Positions 16,687 through 23,915 of a stretch of 35,076 nt of DNA are shown piece after piece; positions within the stretch are counted from its first letter, which is position 1, and each line of letters begins with the position of its first letter. The position numbers were made by a program, and so were the translations under genes. The stretch comes from Pseudomonadota bacterium (GTDB taxonomy: Bacteria > Pseudomonadota > Gammaproteobacteria > Burkholderiales > Burkholderiaceae_F): contig JAKOQB010000148.1 in assembly GCA_029778535.1 (NCBI GenBank), positions 1-35,076 of the forward strand, given 5' to 3'. The notes under the pieces were generated by a model. It saw nothing but the letters and a program-made list of their open reading frames with translations. It had not been told where the DNA came from and searched no databases.

Positions 16687-16794
16687 GGCGGCCTCCTTCG
16701 CATCAATGCGTATTCACACCACGATAGCGGCGCGGTGATTGCAGGAGTCCGCAAGGGTCAACTTCGCGCGCGATCGCGGAAAGCTCCGGCCGAT

Positions 16795-16824
16795 TTGAGC
16801 GACTCACCCCTGCCGTGCTACGTT
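16795..16824 (+). promoter_or_regulatory. Possible sigma-70-type promoter for selD-nikR
   Basis: TTGAGC (16795-16800) and TACGTT (16819-16824) are separated by 18 bp, about 28 bp upstream of the selD start. Each hexamer matches the consensus only partly (4/6 and 3/6). Confidence 0.3.
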
Positions 16825-16851
16825 CGCCTCGGCCCTGTGGCCGATCACGGA

Positions 16852-17904
16852 ATGACGATGAATCCCTTTGCCAAGAAGCGCCTGACCGAAATGGTCGCCT
16901 GCGCGGGTTGAGCGAGCAAGCTCGCCGCCGGCGAGCTCGCCCAGGTCCTGGGCGACATTCCGCTCAACCATGACCCCCGCGTTCTCGTCGATTTCCGGCA
17001 TTCGGACGACGCGGGCGTTTACGCCTGGGAAGGCGGGCCCGCGCTCGTGCAGACGGTGGACTTCTTCACGCCAATCGTCGACGACCCGTATATCTACGGC
17101 CAGATCGCGGCCGCCAATGCGCTCTCCGACGTCTACGCCATGGGCGGCAGGCCGCTGACCGCGCTGGCGATCGCGGGCTTTCCGAAGGACGGGCTGGACA
17201 AGGAGATCGCGGGCGCGGTGTTCCGCGGCGGCTACGACAAGCTGCGTGAGGCCGGCGTGGCGCTGCTCGGCGGCCACACGGTGCAGGACCCCGAGATCAA
17301 GTTCGGCTACGCGGTGACCGGCGCGATCGATCCCGCGCGCATCCTGCACAACGCGGGCGCGAAGGCCGGCGACCGCGTGCTGCTGACCAAGCCGATCGGC
17401 ACCGGCGTGATCGGCACCGCGATCAAGAACAAGCGCGCGCCCGAGGCGCTCGTGGCGCAGGCGATCGAATCGATGCGCACGCTGAACAAGGCGGCGGCGG
17501 AGGCGATCGACAAGCTGTCGGGAGTGCACTCATGCACCGACATCACCGGCTTCGGTCTGATCGGACACGCATCGGAAGTCGCCAACGCGAGCGGCGTGAC
17601 GCTCGCGTTCGAGGCGGCCAAGGTGCCGCTCTTCGACGGCGTCAAGGCGGTCGTGCGCCGCAATCGCAATGCGGGCATGAAGAGCAACCGCGAGCACTTC
17701 GGCAGCGGGGTCGAGGCCGGCGCCGGCATCGACGAGGAACTGCTCGACCTTTTCTACGACCCGCAGACCTCGGGCGGACTGCTGATCTTCGTCGGCGAAG
17801 CGCAGGCGCCTGCCGCGCTGGCCGCACTGCAGGCCGCCGGCGTGCCGGCGGTCGAGATCGGCCGCGCGCTCGCTCCGACCGGCCACTGGATCGAACTGCG
17901 CTGA
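16852..17904 (+). CDS. selD: Selenide, water dikinase SelD, itself a selenoprotein (in-frame UGA = Sec)
   Basis: Makes selenophosphate from selenide and ATP for Sec-tRNA and 2-selenouridine synthesis. Reading from ATG 16852, the frame meets TGA at 16909-16911 and continues without break to TAA/TGA-free code ending at 17904, giving 350 residues with Sec as residue 20. The context VACAG-U-ASKL is exactly the catalytic loop of SelD, where the residue is Cys or Sec and the nearby Lys (Lys23) is essential. Downstream motifs are complete: VQTVDFFTPIVDDPYIYGQIAAANALSDVYAMGG, GGHTVQDPEIKFGYAVTG, TDITGFGLIGH and DPQTSGGLL. A hairpin directly after the UGA fits a bacterial SECIS. ATG 16858 is an equally possible start. 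A standard gene caller would cut this gene to about 17047-17904. The organism must also carry selA, selB and tRNA-Sec elsewhere. Confidence 0.93.
16912..16942 (+). promoter_or_regulatory. Candidate bacterial SECIS hairpin in selD
   Basis: Immediately after the UGA, arms AGCTCGCC (16919-16926) and GGCGAGCT (16930-16937) form a perfect 8-bp stem with the 3-nt loop GCC, and extra G-C pairs are possible after a mismatch below. The loop lies 16-18 nt from the UGA, and a G is its first base. This is the position expected for SelB-binding hairpins. Confidence 0.7.
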
Positions 17905-17906
17905 CC

Positions 17907-18368
17907 ATGGAGCGCTTCACCATCTCGCTGTCCGAGGAGCTCGCGCGCGAGTTTGACGTGCTGATCGCCGCGCGCGGCTATGAGAACCGCTCCGAGGCGG
18001 TGCGCGACCTGATCCGGCGCGAACTCGAAGCGTTGCGCCGCACGCGCGATCCGCACGCGCACTGCGTGGCCAACCTGTCGTACGTGTACAACCACCACGA
18101 GCGCGATCTCGCCGATCGGCTGATCGAGCTGCAGCACGATTACCACGACCTGTGCGTGTCGACGCTGCACGCGCACCTGGATCATGACCACTGCATGGAG
18201 AGCCTGATCCTGCGCGGCCACCTGGACGAGGTGCAGGCATTCGCCGATCGCCTGGTCGCCGAGCGCGGCGTGCGGCACGGGCAGCTGAACGTGGTGACGG
18301 TCGCGCCGGGGCGCGCGCATCGCCACGGGCAGGGCGCGCCGCACACGCACCTGCGGCCGCACGACTGA
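17907..18368 (+). CDS. nikR: Nickel-responsive regulator NikR
   Basis: Homotetrameric Ni-dependent repressor of nickel uptake genes. The 153-residue product has an N-terminal ribbon-helix-helix (MERFTISLSEELAREFD, NRSEAVRDLIRREL) and a C-terminal ACT-like Ni-binding domain. The square-planar Ni ligands are present as His77 (LQHDYH), His88 and His90 (TLHAH) and Cys96 (DHC), matching E. coli His76, His87, His89 and Cys95 with an offset of one. The C-terminal 20 residues add several His. It begins 2 nt after selD, so the two are probably one transcript. A likely target is the nickel permease gene at 20018, whose promoter carries a TATGA/TCATA dyad. Confidence 0.95.
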   Translation: MERFTISLSEELAREFDVLIAARGYENRSEAVRDLIRRELEALRRTRDPHAHCVANLSYVYNHHERDLADRLIELQHDYHDLCVSTLHAHLDHDHCMESLILRGHLDEVQAFADRLVAERGVRHGQLNVVTVAPGRAHRHGQGAPHTHLRPHD

Positions 18369-18378
18369 GAACGGTCCC

Positions 18379-19896
18379 CTAGCGCGGCTTGCGCGCGGCT
18401 TCGATCTCGGCCAGCACCCAGCGCGCATTGCCGGCCAGCGGTTCGAGGTCGTAGTTCGGCTGCATCGAGTCCAGCCATTGCCCGACCTCGGGCAACTGCT
18501 TGCGCTCGACGATCACGAACATCGGCACCCGCGGCGGCGGCACACCGGTTGCTCCCGTCAGCGCGGTCGCCGTGCCGCGCGAATAAAAGCGCAACGAATG
18601 CGGCACGTGATCGCCCCAGTACGCGAGCGGGCCGGGCTCGGCGACCGATTCCTGCCGCCAAGCTTGCACCAGCGGCGCTGTGCTGCGGTCGCGGGTGCCG
18701 TAGGGCGCCCAGATGATCCAGCCGACTGCGAGACTCGCCCACGCCAGCGGCAGCGCGACCAGGAAGGTGCGCGCCCATGCCGGCGCCGGCAGCCGGCGCT
18801 CGAACGCGGTCGCCAGCAGCACCGCGAGCGGACTCATCATCGGCAGCACGTAGGGCCAGATGATGTTGCGCGCGAAGGTGAAGAACAGCAGCGGCACCGC
18901 CGCGCACAGCAAGGCGTACGTGAACTGCGGATCGGCCGTGCGCAGCCGCACGCGCACGCCGGACGCGCGCACGCGGGAGACCAGCAGCGCGATCACGATC
19001 GGCGCCCACACGCCGAACGCGCCGATCAGGAACAGCCAGATGAAGCCGCGCGGCCGCGCGTGCGCGGCGCCGTACAGGTCGCCGCGCCAGCCGGGATCGA
19101 GGAAACGCATCACGTGCTCGCCCAGCAGGAAATAGTCGAGGAAGCCCGGCGTGCGCAGTTCCGCCGCGACGTACCACGGGGCCCAGATCGCGATGAACAG
19201 CAGCGTGCCGCGCAGCCACGGCAGCGCGCGCCACGCGTCGCGCACGCGCCCGGTGGCGAGCGTCCATAGCGCGATCGGAAGCCCGGCGTAGACCATCACC
19301 ACCGGTCCCTTGGCCAGCATGCCGAGGCCGGCGGCGACGAAGAAGCCCCAGCGCCACATCCGGTCGGTGCGGCCGCGCAGCAGCGACTGCATGAACGCGA
19401 CCATCATCCAGGTCGAGCAGAACGCGAGTGACGGATCGGTCATCACCGCGCCGGCCGACGCGTAGAACAGCGCCGAGGTCGCGAGGATCGCCGCGGCGAT
19501 CAGCCCGCGCTCGCGCGCCAGCCACTCCGAATCGTCGCCGGCGTCGCGCGCCCACACGAACACCAGTGCCAGCGTGCCGAGCGCGAACACGAACGACGGC
19601 AGCCGCGCCGCGAACTCGTTGACGCCCGCCAGCGCCATCGACGCGGCGCTCAGCCACGCGTATAGCGGCGGCTTGGCCCAGAACGGATGCCCCGGCGCCT
19701 CCTGCGGTGTGACCCAGTTGCCGGTCGTCAGCATCACGCGCGCGATCTCGCCGTAGCGCGCCTCGGTGGTGTCGGCCAGCACGTAGGTGCCGAGCGTGGC
19801 GGCGCGGATCACGAGCGTGGCCAGCACGATCGTGGCGAGCAGCATCACGCGCGCGCGCGGGTCGAGCGCCAGTTCGTCGAGCAGGCGTTTCGGCAT
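18379..19896 (-). CDS. GT39/ArnT-like membrane glycosyltransferase
   Basis: A 505-residue integral membrane protein with about ten hydrophobic helices and a polar C-terminal domain of about 100 residues. The N-terminal LADTTEARYGEIARVMLTTG and PGHPFWAKPPLYAWLS are typical of undecaprenyl-phosphate-sugar transferases (PMT/ArnT family). These carry the catalytic Asp and Glu on the first periplasmic loop. Such enzymes move a sugar from a lipid carrier to lipid A or another acceptor. The start at 19896 (MPKRLLDEL) is preferred to an upstream alternative at 19968, which would add 24 atypical residues and overlap the palindrome before the nickel permease gene. It converges with nikR (10 nt apart). 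No functional link to hydrogenase is evident. Confidence 0.88.
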   Translation of the reverse strand: MPKRLLDELALDPRARVMLLATIVLATLVIRAATLGTYVLADTTEARYGEIARVMLTTGNWVTPQEAPGHPFWAKPPLYAWLSAASMALAGVNEFAARLPSFVFALGTLALVFVWARDAGDDSEWLARERGLIAAAILATSALFYASAGAVMTDPSLAFCSTWMMVAFMQSLLRGRTDRMWRWGFFVAAGLGMLAKGPVVMVYAGLPIALWTLATGRVRDAWRALPWLRGTLLFIAIWAPWYVAAELRTPGFLDYFLLGEHVMRFLDPGWRGDLYGAAHARPRGFIWLFLIGAFGVWAPIVIALLVSRVRASGVRVRLRTADPQFTYALLCAAVPLLFFTFARNIIWPYVLPMMSPLAVLLATAFERRLPAPAWARTFLVALPLAWASLAVGWIIWAPYGTRDRSTAPLVQAWRQESVAEPGPLAYWGDHVPHSLRFYSRGTATALTGATGVPPPRVPMFVIVERKQLPEVGQWLDSMQPNYDLEPLAGNARWVLAEIEAARKPR

Positions 19897-19937
19897 GGGG
19901 CAGGCAATGGTAGCGGGTCCGTGCCGCCGGCGGACGT

Positions 19938-19965
19938 TTGACCGGGCGCAAGGCACGAATATGAA
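19938..19965 (+). promoter_or_regulatory. Candidate promoter of the nickel permease gene
   Basis: TTGACC (19938-19943), a 16-bp spacer and TATGAA (19960-19965) resemble a sigma-70 promoter. The -10 coincides with the left arm of the palindrome, so a bound repressor would block RNA polymerase. Confidence 0.45.
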
Positions 19966-19984
19966 CAATCACGAATTATTCATA
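19960..19984. promoter_or_regulatory. Candidate NikR operator (25-bp AT-rich palindrome)
   Basis: Left arm TATGAACAAT (19960-19969) and right arm ATTATTCATA (19975-19984) pair at 9 of 10 positions around a 5-bp centre. Counted outward, it reads aTATGA-N15-TCATAC, close to the E. coli NikR operator half-sites GTATGA and TCATAC (N16 there). It is an AT-rich island in GC-rich DNA, lies over a plausible -10 and precedes a nickel transporter gene; nikR itself is 1.6 kb away. The half-site spacing differs by one base from E. coli. Confidence 0.6.
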
Positions 19985-20017
19985 CTCGACGTGTTGGAAC
20001 CCTTGGAGTCGCCTGCC

Positions 20018-20845
20018 ATGCACGACCTGCCGACCGAATGGAGCGCACTTGCGGCGCTGGTTTTCCTGCTCGGGCTGAAACACGGTTTCGACGCCGATCA
20101 CCTGGCGACGATCGACGGTCTGACGCGCATCAACACGCGCGCGCGCCGCTCATGGGCGCGCTACTGCGGGTTGCTGTTCTCGCTCGGGCACGGCGCGGTC
20201 GTGATCGCGATCGCGTTCGGCGTCGGGCTGGCGAGCGCGAGGTGGGATGCGCCGCAGTGGCTGGAAGCCAGCGGCGCCTGGATCTCGCTGGTCTTCCTCG
20301 CGGCGCTCGGCATTCTGAATCTACATGCAGTGCTGGCCACGCCGAGGCACGCGATCGTGGCGCCCGTCGGGCTGAAGGGGCGGTTGCTCGGGCGCCTGAA
20401 TCGCGCGCAGCATCCGGCGCTGGTGGCGCTGGTCGGCGCGCTGTTCGCGCTGTCGTTCGATACGGTCAGTCAGGCGGCGCTGTTCGCGATGACAGCCGCG
20501 CAGTTCGGCGGCGTTGCGCACGCGCTGATGCTGGCATTGCTGTTCATGACCGGCATGATGGTGACCGACGGCATCAATGGACTGTGGATCTCGCGCCTGA
20601 TTGCGCGCGCCGATGAGCTGGCGCTGATCGCCTCGCGCGTGATGAGCCTCGCGGTGTCCGGCGTGAGCCTGCTGGTGGCCGCCTTCGGCATCGCCAAGAT
20701 GTCCCTGCCCGCGATCGACGCCTGGAGCGAGGGCCATGAACTCGCGTTCGGCGCCGTCGTCGTGGGTGTCATCGCGCTCAGTTACCTGCTCGCGCGCCTG
20801 CTCGCATTGCGGCCGGCGGGCGCCGCGGACCCGCGCCTCGGCTGA
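20018..20845 (+). CDS. hoxN: Nickel/cobalt permease of the NiCoT (HoxN/NixA) family
   Basis: A 275-residue inner-membrane transporter with about eight hydrophobic segments. The family signature HX4DH is present in LKHGFDADHLATIDG (His22, Asp27, His28), followed by LLFSLGHGAVV and a third motif LFALSFDTVSQAAL, in which the usual FDTATE is altered. It would bring Ni2+ into the cytoplasm for HypA/HypB. ATG 20018 is chosen because GGAG (20005-20008) lies nine bases upstream. The longer in-frame start at 19961 would lie inside the operator-like palindrome. The product is shorter than HoxN of C. necator. Cobalt transport cannot be excluded. Confidence 0.88.
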   Translation: MHDLPTEWSALAALVFLLGLKHGFDADHLATIDGLTRINTRARRSWARYCGLLFSLGHGAVVIAIAFGVGLASARWDAPQWLEASGAWISLVFLAALGILNLHAVLATPRHAIVAPVGLKGRLLGRLNRAQHPALVALVGALFALSFDTVSQAALFAMTAAQFGGVAHALMLALLFMTGMMVTDGINGLWISRLIARADELALIASRVMSLAVSGVSLLVAAFGIAKMSLPAIDAWSEGHELAFGAVVVGVIALSYLLARLLALRPAGAADPRLG

Positions 20846-20965
20846 TCAGAAGTCTCATGCCCATTCGGCACCTCGCCGGTGCGGCGCCGGCGTGCGCGTG
20901 ACTGCAAGGAAATCCGAAATCTTCACACCGCCGTATATCCAGCACATTCCAACGAGGACGTGCCT

Positions 20966-23026
20966 GTGTGCCGAGGCTGGCTGATCGTGCGTGCCGTCCT
21001 GCTGGCGGCGCCGTCGGCGGCCGTCGCCGGCGGCACGCAGACGCTCGAAACGGTGTCGGTGTTCGCGCAGCGCGATGCCGTGCTGGGAGTTTCCGATTCG
21101 GCCAGCGAAGGCACCGTCACGCGCGAACAGATCGCCACGCGACCGTGGCTGCGTTCGGGCGAGGTGCTGGAAACCGTGCCCGGGTTGATCGTCACGCAAC
21201 ACTCCGGCGACGGGAAGGCCAACCAGTACTTCCTGCGCGGCTTCAATCTCGATCACGGCACCGACTTCGCGACCTTTCTCGCGGGCATGCCGGTCAATCT
21301 GCCGACGCATGCGCACGGCCAGGGTTACACCGATCTGAACTTTCTGATCCCTGAACTGGTCGGCAAGGTGGCCTATCGGAAGGGACCGTATTCGGTGCAG
21401 CAGGGCGACTTCGCGGCTGCCGGCGCCGCCAGCATCGATTACGTTCGCAGACTCGACGCGGGTTTCGCCGAAGCAGGGCTCGGGCAGCGCGGGTTCCGCC
21501 GCGTTCTTGCCGCCGCGTCGCCGCCGCTGGGCGACGGCACCCTGCTGATCGCAGCGGAGGGCTTGCGCAATGACGGACCGTGGGAAGTCGCGGAAAATCT
21601 GCGCAAGACCAATGCGGTCGTCCGCTACTCGCAGGGCACCGACGTCGACGGATTCGATGTCACGCTGCTGGCCTACGGCGCACGGTGGGACGCGACCGAT
21701 CAGGTCGCGCAGCGTGCGCTCGACCGCGGCCTGATCGGCCGCTACGGCACGCTCGATCCGACCACGGGCGGAACGACTGCGCGCGTTTCCCTGTCGGTGC
21801 AGTGGGCGGCGCGCACCGACGACGCCATCACGCGGGCCAACGGGTACGCCTTCCGCTACCGCTTGAACCTGTTCTCCAATTTCACCTACTTTCTCGATGA
21901 CCCGGCCAACGGGGACCAGTTCGAGCAGGCCGATCGGCGCACTGTCTTCGGCGGCGCGGCGAGCCGCACCTGGCTTGCGTCGCTCGGAGATCGGGCGGCG
22001 AATTTCACCCTGGGCGCGAAGTTCCGGCAGGACAACATCGACGCCGTCGGCCTGTACCTGACCACCGCGCGGCAACGGCGCGCGCCGATCCGCGTCGATG
22101 AAGTGACGCAGCGCTCGTTTGCGCTCTATGGCGAGGCCGAAGTTCAGTCGGCGCGGTGGTTGCGCACCATCGCGGGCGTGCGCGTCGACGCCTATTCGTT
22201 CTCCGTGTCCTCGGACACGGCGGACAATTCCGGCCGGCGCAACGCGTCGATCGTGACGCCGCGGTTCACCGCCGTGCTTGGGCCCTTCGACCGAACGGAA
22301 TTCTTCGTGTCGTACGGCCACGGTTTTCATTCCAACGACGCGCGCGGCGCAACGATTCGCGTGAACCCCGATCCGCGCGACACGGAGTTCGGCCATCCGG
22401 TCGCACGGGTCGATCCGCTGGTCCGCGCGCGGGGCATGGAATTCGGTGTGCGCGCGGTGCCATTTTCCGGCCTGCAGACCGCGCTCGCGTTCTGGCGACT
22501 CGATCTGGCTTCGGAGCTGTTGTTCGTGGGCGATGCCGGCACGACGGAAGCGAGTCGACCGAGCCGGCGGCAGGGCATCGAATGGGCCAATTTCTGGACG
22601 CCGCGGCCGGGGCTCACGGTCGATGCGGACCTGGCGTGGTCGCGCGCGCGGTTCCGCGACAGCGATCCGGCCGGCGACCGGATTCCGGGCGCGATCGAGC
22701 GCACGGCGTCGGCGGGATTGTCGTTCGACGGCAAGGGACGCTGGTTCGGTGGCGTGCGGCTGCGCTACTTCGGTCCCCGGCCGCTGGTCGAAGACGATTC
22801 CGTTCGCTCGACGAGTTCGACCCTGGTCAACGCCCGGCTCGGCTACCGGATCGCGCAGCGTGCCGAACTCGTGATCGATGTGCTGAATCTGTTCGACCGC
22901 AGAGTCAACGACATCGAATACTTCTATGAGTCGCGGCTGCACGGCGAAACCGACCCGGTCGCGGACCGTCACGTCCATCCTGCCGAGCCACGGACGCTGC
23001 GCGCATCGCTGCGCGTGAACTTCTAG
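20966..23026 (+). CDS. TonB-dependent outer-membrane receptor, possibly for a metal
   Basis: A 686-residue receptor. From GTG 20966 (GAGGA seven bases upstream) the protein has a clear signal peptide ending in AAVAGG. A plug domain then runs from about residue 24 to 150, with SEGTVTREQIATRPWLRSGEVLETVPGLIVTQHSG, and includes YFLRGFNLDHGTDFATFLAG and a His/Gly-rich THAHGQGYTDLNFL. A 22-strand-type barrel follows, ending in the aromatic terminus RVNF. It starts 120 nt after the NiCoT permease, on the same strand. Pairing of such receptors with nickel permeases is known in NikR regulons, so nickel is a fair guess. No operator-like palindrome is visible directly upstream of this gene. Confidence 0.9.
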   Translation: MCRGWLIVRAVLLAAPSAAVAGGTQTLETVSVFAQRDAVLGVSDSASEGTVTREQIATRPWLRSGEVLETVPGLIVTQHSGDGKANQYFLRGFNLDHGTDFATFLAGMPVNLPTHAHGQGYTDLNFLIPELVGKVAYRKGPYSVQQGDFAAAGAASIDYVRRLDAGFAEAGLGQRGFRRVLAAASPPLGDGTLLIAAEGLRNDGPWEVAENLRKTNAVVRYSQGTDVDGFDVTLLAYGARWDATDQVAQRALDRGLIGRYGTLDPTTGGTTARVSLSVQWAARTDDAITRANGYAFRYRLNLFSNFTYFLDDPANGDQFEQADRRTVFGGAASRTWLASLGDRAANFTLGAKFRQDNIDAVGLYLTTARQRRAPIRVDEVTQRSFALYGEAEVQSARWLRTIAGVRVDAYSFSVSSDTADNSGRRNASIVTPRFTAVLGPFDRTEFFVSYGHGFHSNDARGATIRVNPDPRDTEFGHPVARVDPLVRARGMEFGVRAVPFSGLQTALAFWRLDLASELLFVGDAGTTEASRPSRRQGIEWANFWTPRPGLTVDADLAWSRARFRDSDPAGDRIPGAIERTASAGLSFDGKGRWFGGVRLRYFGPRPLVEDDSVRSTSSTLVNARLGYRIAQRAELVIDVLNLFDRRVNDIEYFYESRLHGETDPVADRHVHPAEPRTLRASLRVNF

Positions 23027-23114
23027 TGTCCTGAATCAGAAACTCGTCGCCGAAAAACCGCTCGGTTCACCGCCATGCGTCGTTGCGCGCCTTGCCAATA
23101 CGTCCGGTATTGGC
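23027..23114. repeat. Probable dispersed-repeat remnant with hairpin after the TonB receptor gene
   Basis: Perfect 8-bp arms GCCAATAC (23094-23101) and GTATTGGC (23107-23114) surround GTCCG, with further outer complementarity between TGCGCGCC and GGCGCA. No T-tract follows, so the hairpin is more likely a repeat or boundary element than an intrinsic terminator. The preceding bases (GTGTCCTGAATCAGAAACTCG) look like the end of a longer intergenic repeat, but only one copy is in the window. Confidence 0.4.
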
Positions 23115-23146
23115 CGCGGCGCACATCAGGCTGGTTCACGCGAGCG

Positions 23147-23641
23147 CTACACGCTGCTCCGGACGCGACCCTCGCAAGACCCGGCGCCGTAGCGCGGCCC
23201 CATGCCCGCGCCCGGCCCGTAGCCGTCGAGCACCTTCTTCTGTTCGGCGCTCAGCACGGTGTACAGGTTGGTGCGCAACGTGTGCAGTTCCTGCGCGGCT
23301 TCCGCGTTGTGCCTGGCCATCGTCACGCGCAACTCGCTCATCGCCTGCGGATCGCCGAACCGGCTCTGCATCTCGGTGCGCAGCTTCGCGCGTGCCTCGG
23401 CCTCGGTCTGCACCTTCGCGGCCCACGCGTCGAAGGCCGCCGTCTGGTTCGGCGTCAGCTTCAGATCGCTGCGCAGCGCCTCGATGCGCGCCTTGGCGCG
23501 CTCGGGCTGCGCGCCGCCGAACGCGCCGGACCGCGCTCCCATCCCGGGGCCGTAGCCGGGGCCGTGCGAAAACGCGGGCACCGCCACTGCGGCGAGCAGT
23601 GCCGCCACCGCGGCGGCCATCATCGTACGTCTGGTTTTCAT
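23147..23641 (-). CDS. Spy/CpxP-like periplasmic protein (LTXXQ motif)
   Basis: A 164-residue exported helical protein. The signal peptide spans about residues 1-25 (ends AFSHG). A Gly/Pro/Met-rich linker follows, then a helical domain with LTPNQ (62-66) and a second LSAEQKKVL motif, the two LTXXQ repeats of the Spy/CpxP family. Members are ATP-independent chaperones or envelope-stress and metal-responsive factors. ATG 23641 has GGAGAG in front. It faces away from the TonB receptor gene. Confidence 0.87.
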   Translation of the reverse strand: MKTRRTMMAAAVAALLAAVAVPAFSHGPGYGPGMGARSGAFGGAQPERAKARIEALRSDLKLTPNQTAAFDAWAAKVQTEAEARAKLRTEMQSRFGDPQAMSELRVTMARHNAEAAQELHTLRTNLYTVLSAEQKKVLDGYGPGAGMGPRYGAGSCEGRVRSSV

Positions 23642-23747
23642 CGAACTCTCCTTTGCGTCGTGTCGCACCGTCACGGTAGGCGCATCGCGCCGCCGCGGTG
23701 TTACCGCGCATTGCGATGGCGGCGTGCGGTTACAGATCGAGAGCAGG

Positions 23748-23763
23748 TGTGATCGAGATCACG
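23748..23763. promoter_or_regulatory. CRP/Vfr-like palindrome
   Basis: TGTGA (23748-23752), six bases, then TCACG (23759-23763) matches the TGTGA-N6-TCACA consensus at 9 of 10 positions. The inner GTGAT/ATCAC arms are perfectly symmetrical. It lies between the divergent Spy-like gene (start 23641) and the propeller lipoprotein gene (start 23916), and could serve either. Confidence 0.45.
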
Positions 23764-23915
23764 CTGCGCGCGCCTCGCGGCGCGTGCAGCATGCGGTGAT
23801 AAAGTACGCGCCGCCGCGCGACGGTGCGGCCCGACCCGCAGTCTGCTCGCAATGCGCCGGCACTTCCTTGCGACGGCGCTCGCGCGAGTCGGCGCGAACT
23901 GTTCCGAGGATCGAC

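Noticed and set aside
17047..17904. selD as a shorter gene starting at an internal GTG (17047) or ATG (16970)
   Set aside because: This would drop the catalytic loop and the essential Lys. The frame continues cleanly upstream through one UGA to a proper SelD N-terminus.
19961..20017. Start of the nickel permease at ATG 19961
   Set aside because: This ATG lies inside the operator-like palindrome and lacks a ribosome-binding site. ATG 20018 has GGAG at proper distance.
20868..20882. Short GCACC/GGTGC hairpin after the permease gene as terminator or riboswitch
   Set aside because: Only 5 bp, no T-run, and no cobalamin or Ni-Co riboswitch core motif nearby.
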